In this document: in pieces, positions 43,776 through 51,618 of the stretch
Numbering within the stretch: position 1 is the first letter of the stretch
Layout of the letters: each line of letters starts with the position of its first letter
DNA from: Anaerosalibacter sp. Marseille-P3206
GTDB taxonomy: Bacteria; Bacillota; Clostridia; Tissierellales; Sporanaerobacteraceae
Assembly (NCBI RefSeq): GCF_900155565.1
Contig: NZ_FUHM01000002.1
Location: forward strand, 992,001-1,056,000
DNA length: 64,000 bases
Reading direction: 5' to 3'
Made by a program: the position numbers and the translations under genes
The notes under the pieces: generated by a model
The model's database searches: none
What the model saw: the letters and a program-made list of their open reading frames with translations, nothing else
Told to the model about the DNA's origin: nothing

Positions 43776-44783
43776 CTAATAGATAAACCAACAATGTGCA
43801 TTACGATAATTTCTAGCATGATAGTGATTCCAATAACCTGAACCAGAACCATGTGAGTTATGATAAATAGCTCCACCAAGAGAATCACATAATCCACGTG
43901 CTCTTGAATCAGATATTGCAAAAACACCAGCAGTTCTACTATTAATTTTTATTATCTCAAGTGCAGTGTTTCTATCTATATCAACAGGTGCAACCCAAAC
44001 TTCATTCCTATACAAAACTGCCGGATAGTATAAGTCTTTTCTTTTTTTCATATCGTTAACAGCTTCTTCTGCTCTAGTATTACAGTTATATCTTTTTTTC
44101 CCAATTCTTATTGTTCTACCGGAAACTGATACATTTGTACTTGAATTAACCTTATCCAAAACCTTAGCTTTTAAATCAGATAAAGCCTGTCTTATTGAAC
44201 GCGAAGCTGTTGAAAAAGTTCTGGTGAAAAGTCTTTCTATTCTACTCCACTTTGGTCCTATTTCATCCCAATTAGCAGCTAGATATGCAACTGTAATTGT
44301 TCCTGTTATTAATAATAATATGTCACCTGCTGGTAATGGTCCATCTGCGATAGCAGCTGCTAAACTGGCTGCTACTGATTTAAATAACATAGTTGCTGTT
44401 CTAGATAATTCTAATGCTTCAATTCCCACATTAAATTCTTTTAATGCTATGGAAACTGATTGTGCTTGCATTTTTAAATTATTGGAGGGAATACTAGAAT
44501 TATTGATATCGTGATAACTATTTTTATCGTTTAAATTGTAATTAATTATATAATTTCTATCTATATTATCTCTATAAAATTCTTGTTCTTCAATACTTGA
44601 CTGTATCATTTCAATAAATAAAGTTTTTTCGTATTCATTCATATTTAAAATTACTTCTTTTAATAATTCAATATCATCATATTCTTCTGAATATGCATTT
44701 AAAACAATTTGATCTGCAAATACACCATTACCCAATGATAATAACATAATTATTGCCATAATTAAACTAACTATTTTTTTCAT
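43776..44783 (-). CDS. Secreted polymorphic-toxin-like protein with His-rich C-terminal domain
   Basis: 335 residues. Signal peptide (KKIVSLIMAIIMLLSLGNGV), helical region (YDDIELLKEVILNMNEYEKT), hydrophobic Ala/Gly-rich middle (SVAASLAAAIADGPLPAGDI), and a C-terminal domain from about residue 215: KRYNCNTRAEEAVNDMKKRK, YRNEVWVAPVDIDRNTALEI, then CDSLGGAIYHNSHGSGSGYW, NHYHARNYRNAHCWFIY. The cluster of His and the final HCW may be a catalytic or metal centre. I recall secreted putative toxins with similar His-rich ends, but cannot name a family with certainty. An immunity-like gene follows. Confidence 0.65.
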   Translation of the reverse strand: MKKIVSLIMAIIMLLSLGNGVFADQIVLNAYSEEYDDIELLKEVILNMNEYEKTLFIEMIQSSIEEQEFYRDNIDRNYIINYNLNDKNSYHDINNSSIPSNNLKMQAQSVSIALKEFNVGIEALELSRTATMLFKSVAASLAAAIADGPLPAGDILLLITGTITVAYLAANWDEIGPKWSRIERLFTRTFSTASRSIRQALSDLKAKVLDKVNSSTNVSVSGRTIRIGKKRYNCNTRAEEAVNDMKKRKDLYYPAVLYRNEVWVAPVDIDRNTALEIIKINSRTAGVFAISDSRARGLCDSLGGAIYHNSHGSGSGYWNHYHARNYRNAHCWFIY

Positions 44784-44881
44784 AATACAATCTCTCCTTT
44801 ATTTTATCTTTTAAATCTTCGTGTAGTCATAAATAAAATTTAACCCCTCATATTAACTACCACCTTTTTAATACTTGGTAG

Positions 44882-45331
44882 TTAATATTTCTGCTCACTG
44901 CTTGTAATGGTCTTTGTTTCTTTATCTCCATTGTGTATAGCAGTTACTTTTGTCACAACTCTATATTTATAACCCTTAGATACTTTTGTAGTTTCATATA
45001 TTCTTATACGATGTGAATTATTAGAATCAGAAAAAGAAGTAACCTTTATCCATCTTCTATTTTTATACTGCTGCAATTCAGCATTTATACTAACTTTATC
45101 TGTAACCCCTTTATAGCCATCAATTGAGGCTGTTATTGTAGCATTGCCCTTTGAATCAATGACTAAATTTGTAGAAGCTCTTGCTGTATATTTCATATAT
45201 GGGACTATTACAGGTATATTCCCCACTGGTTCTATTGGTGGTAAAACATGTTTTTCAGCAACAGTTGGCGTTGAGATTTGCAATAACATTACACTTAATA
45301 ATCCAATTCTAATTAGTTTTTTCTTAATCAT
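44882..45331 (-). CDS. Small secreted protein of the sigma module (copy 1)
   Basis: 149 residues, signal peptide (IRIGLLSVMLLQISTPTVA) and a beta-rich mature domain (VPYMKYTARASTNLVIDSKG, NRRWIKVTSFSDSNNSHRIR, YKYRVVTKVTAIHNGDKE). It lies immediately after the DUF4367 anti-sigma gene and before the toxin-like gene. An ECF-like promoter lies just upstream (45391-45358). The near-duplicate lies at 41981-42430. It may serve the toxin outside the cell (carrier, anchor or adaptor), but that is inference. Confidence 0.8.
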   Translation of the reverse strand: MIKKKLIRIGLLSVMLLQISTPTVAEKHVLPPIEPVGNIPVIVPYMKYTARASTNLVIDSKGNATITASIDGYKGVTDKVSINAELQQYKNRRWIKVTSFSDSNNSHRIRIYETTKVSKGYKYRVVTKVTAIHNGDKETKTITSSEQKY

Positions 45332-45357
45332 AAAAAGACCCCTTTCATTTGTTCTTA

Positions 45358-45391
45358 CTATATAAACGAATGAAAAGAGTCTTTTGTGACA
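45358..45391 (-). promoter_or_regulatory. Candidate ECF-sigma promoter (copy 3)
   Basis: On the minus strand TGTCAC (45391-45386), 17 bp, CGTTTATATAG, then TAAGAAC. Same order as the element at 33577-33608. Confidence 0.55.
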
Positions 45392-45411
45392 CCTAATTTA
45401 AAATTATTTTT

Positions 45412-46098
45412 TTATTTATTATTTATTATGCTTTCAACCATCTTTAATAGCTCATTTTTATCATATTCTGAAATGATGGCATAAATATAATTACTATCAT
45501 TCCAATAAATTTGATTAATGTTTTTATTAGTAAAATAAATAATTTTCTGCTCTCCTATTAAAAGTTCTTCTATATCTATCCCTTCTGTATCAGTTATAAT
45601 TGAATTTGCTGTAATTTTAGCTTGCTCAAACATTATTTCAATACCATTATCATTCTGCCAATAGATAAATTGTTCATAAGAGTTAATTTCATGCTCTATA
45701 ATTTTAAAATTATCTGGAATATAAGTTGGATTTACTGGTATTAATTTTCCATCATCTATATTTTGTTTTTCCTTAAAAATTATTGATGTGAATTCTTCCC
45801 ATACTTCTATGACTACTTCAAAAAATCTAACCCTATATGCTTCTACACTCATTGTTGTAGCAAAAGCTATAGATATAAATATTAAAAATATAATTGCAAC
45901 TTTTCTACTATAGTTTACAAATGTTTTTATAAAAGGAGATCTTCTTTCTTCTCTTATAAGTTTATTCATCTTTTTTTGAAATCTCTTTGAGAAGTTATGA
46001 GATAATGCTTCTTCCTTAGGCAAACTATCAATCATTATATTTTCTGCACTTTTTATATATTTATATAGGAAATCATCATCCATTACATATTTATTCAT
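45412..46098 (-). CDS. DUF4367-domain anti-sigma protein (right module, intact)
   Basis: About 228 residues: cytosolic N-terminal part (SKRFQKKMNKLIREERRSPF), one membrane helix (KVAIIFLIFISIAFATTMSV), and an extracellular DUF4367-type domain (PTYIPDNFKIIEHEINSYEQ, DTEGIDIEELLIGEQKIIYF). The gene overlaps the sigma gene by a few bases, the usual coupling of an ECF sigma factor with its membrane anti-sigma. I chose the ATG at 46098; a GTG at 46110 is the alternative. The signal sensed outside is unknown. Confidence 0.8.
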   Translation of the reverse strand: MNKYVMDDDFLYKYIKSAENIMIDSLPKEEALSHNFSKRFQKKMNKLIREERRSPFIKTFVNYSRKVAIIFLIFISIAFATTMSVEAYRVRFFEVVIEVWEEFTSIIFKEKQNIDDGKLIPVNPTYIPDNFKIIEHEINSYEQFIYWQNDNGIEIMFEQAKITANSIITDTEGIDIEELLIGEQKIIYFTNKNINQIYWNDSNYIYAIISEYDKNELLKMVESIINNK

Positions 46099-46630
46099 AA
46101 GACTTCTCACTCCCTTCAGATAAGCTCTCTGTTAACTTATTCCTGCCTCTTACTAATCTTTGCCTTACATTTTCTTCTGATATTCTCAAAATCTCTGAAA
46201 TTTCTTTATTGGTATATCCTTGAGAATATTTTAGTCTTAACACAATTGAATAATTTATGGGAAGTTTTAGGATAGCTTCTTCTATTTCATTCAATATAAA
46301 TATACTCTTATTTTTTACATCTTCTATATAAATTCCAACTTCATCAAAGGATATACTATTTTCACGTTTTCGTTTTCTATAAAAATCAATTGCTATATGT
46401 TCTACTATTATAACGATGAAAGCTTTGGTTTTGTGACAGTCAATTTTATCTATTTTAGATAAGTTATCAATAATTCTTAAAAATGCTTGGTGAACAACAT
46501 CTTCTGATAAATATTCATCTCTAAGTATCCTATTAGCAACATAAAACATTGTTTGTCTGTATGTAATATAAAGTTGTTCGAATTTGCTTTTATCTTCTTC
46601 TGATTCAATTATGGATAAATAAATTATCAT
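46091..46630 (-). CDS. ECF-like RNA polymerase sigma factor (right module)
   Basis: About 179 residues with region 2 (YRQTMFYVANRILRDEYLSE, DVVHQAFLRIIDNLSKID) and region 4 (EAILKLPINYSIVLRLKYSQ, GYTNKEISEILRISEENVRQ, RLVRGRNKLTE). The start is the ATG at 46630 with GGGGTG upstream. It is followed by its anti-sigma partner. It most likely directs transcription from the TGTC/CGTT promoter elements found before the small secreted genes. Confidence 0.88.
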   Translation of the reverse strand: MIIYLSIIESEEDKSKFEQLYITYRQTMFYVANRILRDEYLSEDVVHQAFLRIIDNLSKIDKIDCHKTKAFIVIIVEHIAIDFYRKRKRENSISFDEVGIYIEDVKNKSIFILNEIEEAILKLPINYSIVLRLKYSQGYTNKEISEILRISEENVRQRLVRGRNKLTESLSEGSEKSYE

Positions 46631-46694
46631 AAGATTCACCCCACATTTTTAACCCTAGCTTTTCTACTTTTACTTTTTATCTTATCACCTAAAT

Positions 46695-46855
46695 TATTCA
46701 ATGTCATCTGTCAAACGCCCTATTTTTAAGGGTCAAAAAACGGTGTTTTTTAGCCGATTTTTGACCCAAAACTCATCCCCTAACCACTATATGTTGTGGT
46801 TAATCTCTGTTTTTCCCCTTATCACCACAATACATCATCAGAATTATACACTCCA
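46695..46855. repeat. rlmD-end direct repeat, proximal copy
   Basis: About 160 bp at the genuine 3' end of rlmD and beyond, matching 35255-35415. It holds the hairpin GGGTCAAAAA...TTTTTGACCC, the ACCACTATATGTTGTGGT palindrome and the last rlmD codons. See the distal copy for the reasoning. Confidence 0.75.
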
Positions 46856-48185
46856 CATGCCCAGTTTTAGGAAACATATCCATACATTTTACTTTCTTAA
46901 TCTTATATCCCCTATTTAAAAACTCCTTCAAATCTCTCGCCAAGGTTACTGGATTGCAGGATACGTATACGAATACTTCTGGAGAAAAGTCTATTATCTT
47001 TTCAATTGCCTTAGGATTAATTCCATCTCTAGGTGGATCTAATATAATCAAATCTGGTTTCTCAGATAAATTATCTACTTCTTTTAGCACATCTCCAGCT
47101 ATAAATTCTACATTTGTAAGCCCATTTAAACTTGCATTTTCTTTGGCCTTTAAAACAGCTTCTTCTACTATCTCTATTCCTATAACCTTCTTGGCTACAG
47201 GAGCCATTATTTGAGATATAGTACCTGTTCCAGAATACAAATCAAATACTACCTTATTGTCAATATCTCCTGCAAATTCCCTCACTATAGAATAAAGCTT
47301 CTCCGCGCCAAAGGTATTGGTTTGGAAAAAAGAAAATGGTGATATTTTAAACTTAAGCCCTAGCATTTCTTCTATGATATAATCCCTACCATAAACAATT
47401 TCAGTACTATCTACATTTATAGCATCTGCCAGCCCATCATTAATAGTATGAATAAATCCAACTATTTCACCATTAAGATTAAGATTGTTAAGCCTTTCTA
47501 CAAGCTCATTAAACTCCACCTCTCCTTGAGAACTAGTAACAATATTTAAAAGTATTTCTCCTGTAGAAAGTGCCTTCCTAATGACAAAATGTCTTAAGAT
47601 ACCTTTATGAATCTTCTTATTATAATAAGGTACAGCTTTTTCCATAAAATAATCCATCACTTCTTTTCTTATTACAGTAAAATCCCTATCAACAATATTA
47701 CAAGTATCCATATCTAATATTTCATAAAATCTGCCCTTCTTGTGAAGGCCTAATTTCAATGGTCCATCTTTAACTTCATTTCCAAAGGTATACTCCATTT
47801 TATTTCTATATTCATACTCCTTAGGGCTACTCTCAATTCCTAAAAAGTTAATATCATCAAATCCTTCTCTTTCAAACAACTCTTTCACTTGTTTTTCCTT
47901 CATTTTTAATTCTGTATCATATGAAAGAGTCTGATAAGAACATCCTCCACATTCATTATAATGGGGACATTTCCCTTCTATTTCTAAAGGTGATCTTTCT
48001 ATGATCTCTAAAATGCTTCCAGAAAGATAATCTTTTCTTCTTTTATTTATATGAATTCTAACCTTTTGTCCTACTATTCCACCCTTTACTTTTGTCTTTT
48101 TACCATCTACTACTCCATAAGCTCTATTTGGAAAACGTACGTCTAATATTTCCATTTCAATAGGTTCTTTCAATTTTTTAGCCAT
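46800..48185 (-). CDS. rlmD: 23S rRNA (uracil-5-)-methyltransferase RlmD/RumA family
   Basis: About 461 residues: N-terminal TRAM domain (EMEILDVRFPNRAYGVVDGK), iron-sulfur cysteines (CPHYNECGGCSYQ), SAM-binding VFDLYSGTGTISQIMA, LIILDPPRDGINP, and the catalytic Cys in VYVSCNPVTLARDL. Methylates U1939-type sites in 23S rRNA. The start is the ATG at 48185 with AAGGAG. The last codons (ECIILMMYCGDKGKNRD) are the insertion target repeated at 35.4 kb, so the normal C-terminal end has probably been replaced by element DNA. Confidence 0.92.
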   Translation of the reverse strand: MAKKLKEPIEMEILDVRFPNRAYGVVDGKKTKVKGGIVGQKVRIHINKRRKDYLSGSILEIIERSPLEIEGKCPHYNECGGCSYQTLSYDTELKMKEKQVKELFEREGFDDINFLGIESSPKEYEYRNKMEYTFGNEVKDGPLKLGLHKKGRFYEILDMDTCNIVDRDFTVIRKEVMDYFMEKAVPYYNKKIHKGILRHFVIRKALSTGEILLNIVTSSQGEVEFNELVERLNNLNLNGEIVGFIHTINDGLADAINVDSTEIVYGRDYIIEEMLGLKFKISPFSFFQTNTFGAEKLYSIVREFAGDIDNKVVFDLYSGTGTISQIMAPVAKKVIGIEIVEEAVLKAKENASLNGLTNVEFIAGDVLKEVDNLSEKPDLIILDPPRDGINPKAIEKIIDFSPEVFVYVSCNPVTLARDLKEFLNRGYKIKKVKCMDMFPKTGHVECIILMMYCGDKGKNRD

Positions 48186-48242
48186 AAATTTCAACTCCTT
48201 AAATATATTATTACAATAAAAAAGAAAAAAATAAGGGGAAAA

Positions 48243-50072
48243 CTAGTTCCCCTTTTTCGTACTTGTAAATGCCCACCAAAATTCTGAATCCTTATTCATT
48301 ATATCATCTATATCTGTATATGGTATATTAAATCTTGAAAAACCTTCAGCATAACCAGATACTTCATAAGGATAAAAATACAATTGAATATAATCTTTAA
48401 ACAATATGAAATTTTGATCTTCTCTTATACCTTCAAACTCATCAACAAAATATACGCCTTGACCTTCATTTTGTTTTTTAACCATTTGTTCTTTAACTAT
48501 TTTGCTAAGTTTGTCTACATAATTACTATTTGCCTTAAACAAATCACTCAATTCATAAAATTCTCCAGTGTTTAAATTTATATTATATGTTTCTTCAGTA
48601 GGCATACCATGAGCAGCACCTTGCATAAAATAGTAAGCACTTTTTTGCACTACCAATAAATCATGACTTCTCTTTATCCCGTATTCAATACTAAGAGTTG
48701 TTTCCGCCTCAGACTTTTCTAATCCTTCCATAGATTCAGTTACAAACAATCTATATAATTCTTCATTTAAATGCTTTTCTAGCTTTTTATTATCTGTATT
48801 TTTAATTTCTGGATAATAAATTGTAACTCCTAATTTAGGTGAATATTTTTTCTCATTTACAACTCCTTCACCCATTAATTTATATGATCTATCTTCTTCC
48901 CAAACTACTTTTCCCTTACTATCATAATAACTTAGTCTTCCATCAACATTAGCTTTAACCAAATTATTGAAACATGTCAATTCTCCCATACCTTCTAATT
49001 GTGGAAGCTTTGAAACCTTATTTCCCTTTAAATCTAGTAAAAATGTATTTTTACCATTACTTACAGAAATGTATTTGTTTTTTACCTCTCCAATACTATA
49101 AAAATCAAAATCTGTTAACTGCTTACCTTCTACATTAACAATGGCTTTCTTTACAAATGTATCGCTTTCATCAATTGGATCCTTTGAAACTGCAAACAAT
49201 CCTTCACCTAAATATCTTATACTTGTATATTTAGGTTTTACAATAAATTTACCTTTATTATCAATAACTCCCCATTTATCTTCTTTTTCATATGTTTTAG
49301 AATCATAAACTATAGCCATATCATCTTCATAGTTATAAGCATTTGCAAATTTAGGTTTAACTAAAACCTCTCCATTACTATCTAAGTATCCATATAAATG
49401 GTCTTCATTGGTAAAAATAAAGGTTTCGTTGTTATCATCTGGTGATACAGATGCATAATTAAGTTCCTTTATTACTTTTCCTTTTTTATCAATTAAAGCA
49501 TACTTATTTTCACTGACCATAACCAATGCCTTTCCATTGTTAAAATCATAGGCAATACTGTACTCTGGTCTAATAAGTACTTTACCATTCTTATCTATAT
49601 ATCCCATCTTCATTTCATCATCTTCAGTTACCTTAGCAGCAGCTATATACTCATCACTTGATTGTCCCAAAAATACATAATCATCTGTTGTGTATAATAT
49701 TTTCCCATTTATATCTACTATAGTATATATATTACCTTGTAAAGCACTTACTACTCCATCTCTTACTTCGCTTATAGCCTCATACATTATAGGTACTATC
49801 AATTCTCCATCTTCATTTATCAATCCTACTTTACCTTCTTGATATACTTTAGCAACTCCATTTTCATCAAATTCTCCCACTTGATTGTATTGACCTTTTA
49901 TCTTAAAATCTCCCTTTTCATCTATAAAACCCCATACAGTCTTGTTTCCTTCCTTTTCATAAGCTGGGAAAAGTCCCACTTCCTTACCTACTTCTACATT
50001 TCTTTTGCCACAAGAACTTAAAGTAAGCACTAAAATAATTAGTGATATAAGTAATAAATATTTTTTCTTCAT
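48243..50072 (-). CDS. WG-repeat lipoprotein with DUF3298-like C-terminus
   Basis: 609 residues. Lipoprotein signal (LLLISLIILVLTLSSCG, lipobox LSSC). Residues ~45-360 carry about seven WG repeats (WGFIDEKGDFKIKGQYNQVG, YIDKNGKVLIRPEYS, WGVIDNKGKFIVKPKYTS). The C-terminal ~200 residues form a PdaC/DUF3298-type region (YPEIKNTDNKKLEKHLNEEL, LNTGEFYELSDLF, YIQLYFYPYEVSGYAEG). Such proteins are on the outer cell membrane of Firmicutes, probably binding cell-wall parts. Function not established. Confidence 0.85.
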   Translation of the reverse strand: MKKKYLLLISLIILVLTLSSCGKRNVEVGKEVGLFPAYEKEGNKTVWGFIDEKGDFKIKGQYNQVGEFDENGVAKVYQEGKVGLINEDGELIVPIMYEAISEVRDGVVSALQGNIYTIVDINGKILYTTDDYVFLGQSSDEYIAAAKVTEDDEMKMGYIDKNGKVLIRPEYSIAYDFNNGKALVMVSENKYALIDKKGKVIKELNYASVSPDDNNETFIFTNEDHLYGYLDSNGEVLVKPKFANAYNYEDDMAIVYDSKTYEKEDKWGVIDNKGKFIVKPKYTSIRYLGEGLFAVSKDPIDESDTFVKKAIVNVEGKQLTDFDFYSIGEVKNKYISVSNGKNTFLLDLKGNKVSKLPQLEGMGELTCFNNLVKANVDGRLSYYDSKGKVVWEEDRSYKLMGEGVVNEKKYSPKLGVTIYYPEIKNTDNKKLEKHLNEELYRLFVTESMEGLEKSEAETTLSIEYGIKRSHDLLVVQKSAYYFMQGAAHGMPTEETYNINLNTGEFYELSDLFKANSNYVDKLSKIVKEQMVKKQNEGQGVYFVDEFEGIREDQNFILFKDYIQLYFYPYEVSGYAEGFSRFNIPYTDIDDIMNKDSEFWWAFTSTKKGN

Positions 50073-50145
50073 ACTGCACCTCTTTTCATGATATTATACA
50101 GTATAATTATATACTTGATAGTGCAGTATATCAAGTTATAGAAAA

Positions 50146-50418
50146 TCAATACCTACCATAATATGTGTGGTCATTTCCTAGATAGTGTATGTCTGCAAAA
50201 ATCCTTACCATATTATCATTTTTATCATACTGTATTTGAACATCTGCTGGTATACCATCATCGTCTTTCTTTTCTAAATACTCACTAATAATTTCAGAAG
50301 CTATCTCATTATTGTATTCATCATAAAACTTGTTGTATTCTTCACTAGAAATCTCTAAAACCACACTGCTAAGCCCATCATTATTCACAAATCTCTTTTC
50401 TAAAATACTATTTAGCAT
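50146..50418 (-). CDS. Small protein of unknown function
   Basis: 90 residues, acidic: LNSILEKRFVNNDGLSSVVL, EYNKFYDEYNNEIASEIISE, ending in RIFADIHYLGNDHTYYGRY. No signal peptide or motif recognised. The start has AAGGAGGAAT upstream, so expression is credible. It lies alone between the WG-repeat gene and the divergent CheY operon. Confidence 0.55.
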   Translation of the reverse strand: MLNSILEKRFVNNDGLSSVVLEISSEEYNKFYDEYNNEIASEIISEYLEKKDDDGIPADVQIQYDKNDNMVRIFADIHYLGNDHTYYGRY

Positions 50419-50618
50419 AATATTCCTCCTTGATTTATTGTTTTATATTATCTTCTCAATAAAAGAATTTTTTATGTCGTTTTTAATATTGTCAATATGA
50501 TTTAACATTGCTAAATGAAACTATAAATGCTATTATGTAGTAATATGATATAATATATGAGATTTAAAAATAATAATTTTAGATCAATTTTACTTTCGTA
50601 ACAGGAGGGAATTTATTA

Positions 50619-50990
50619 ATGAAATTACTAATTGTTGACGACTCAAAATTTTCCCAAATAATTACATCAAAGCTAATAAAGAGCTTTATTAAAGATATAG
50701 AAATCTCTTTTGCAAATGACGGTGAAAAAGGATTTGCTAAATACAAAGAAATAAATCCAGATTACGTGATTGTAGATTTACTTATGCCTAATATAAATGG
50801 GAAAGAACTAATAAAACTAATAAAAGAATACGACAATAACTCAAAGATATTTGTTGTTTCAGCAGATGTACAAAGAAATGTAAAAGAAGAAGTAGAGTCA
50901 TATGGAATAATAGAATTTATAAATAAGCCCTTAAATGAAGAAAAAGCAAAAATTATAAGTAATATTATTAAAGGTGATATAAATGAGTGA
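50619..50990 (+). CDS. CheY-like response regulator (receiver only)
   Basis: 123 residues of receiver domain without output domain. LIVDDSKFSQ gives the acidic pair, DYVIVDLLMPNINGKEL the phosphoacceptor Asp (near residue 52), VVSAD the Thr/Ser site, and FINKPLNEEKA the Lys. First of three overlapping genes with CheC- and GGDEF-type products. Ribosome site AGGAGGG. Likely passes a histidine-kinase signal to this small operon. Confidence 0.9.
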   Translation: MKLLIVDDSKFSQIITSKLIKSFIKDIEISFANDGEKGFAKYKEINPDYVIVDLLMPNINGKELIKLIKEYDNNSKIFVVSADVQRNVKEEVESYGIIEFINKPLNEEKAKIISNIIKGDINE

Positions 50991-51618
50991 AAAAGATTTA
51001 AAGTATGACATATTAAAAGAAATCTTCAATATTGGTGTTGGTAAGGCTGCAGACATGCTTTCAGAAATAGTAGAAAAAAAAATAATATTAAATGTCCCCA
51101 ATATTGAAATTTTAAACTCTAAAAATAAAGAACTAGATTTCGATAATCATTTTTCTAAAGGACTAAACGGAACATTAATGGTGTCTTCTATCTCCTTCGA
51201 GGAAAAAATAACTGGAGAAGCAAATTTGATCTTTCCTGCAGAAAAGATGAGAACATTTATCAATCTCTGTATGAAAGAAGATGATGATAACTCTGCCGAA
51301 GATATGAATTTTACAGATATTGATTTTGATATCATAAAGGAAATAGGAAATATCATCTTAAACTCTATCATGGGTGAAATAGGAAACTTTTTAAATGTAA
51401 ACTTAGAATATACCCTGCCTAAAGTTAGCATTTTTGATTATCTAGAGTTTAAAACCGATCTTAAAAATAATAATGATTTTTACATACTAATGCTTTATAT
51501 AACTTTTATTTTAGATGATACTCCAATAGAAGGAGCTGTAATAATAAATTTAACTTTAAATTCATTAAATGAATTAATGAAAATAATTGAAAAAATGGAA
51601 GATGATTTGTATGGATAA
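50983..51618 (+). CDS. CheC-like chemotaxis phosphatase
   Basis: 211 residues with two CheC/CheX phosphatase helices: LKEIFNIGVGKAADMLSEIV and IIKEIGNIILNSIMGEIGNF, which show the ExxN pairs. Likely dephosphorylates the neighbouring CheY-like protein. Overlaps the receiver gene by 8 bp and the diguanylate cyclase gene by 8 bp, so all three are coupled. No other chemotaxis genes are in the window. Confidence 0.88.
   Translation: MSEKDLKYDILKEIFNIGVGKAADMLSEIVEKKIILNVPNIEILNSKNKELDFDNHFSKGLNGTLMVSSISFEEKITGEANLIFPAEKMRTFINLCMKEDDDNSAEDMNFTDIDFDIIKEIGNIILNSIMGEIGNFLNVNLEYTLPKVSIFDYLEFKTDLKNNNDFYILMLYITFILDDTPIEGAVIINLTLNSLNELMKIIEKMEDDLYG

Larger units (their letters stand above)
44882..45438. 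repeat. Duplicated segment, right copy
   Basis: Parent-like copy of the 41981-42537 segment. Here the terminal codons of the anti-sigma gene are part of a whole gene, which indicates direction of duplication. Confidence 0.8.

Noticed and set aside
43776-43927. N-terminal membrane extension of the immunity protein
   Set aside because: That open frame overlaps the toxin gene in another frame; the ATG at 43759 has its own ribosome site.
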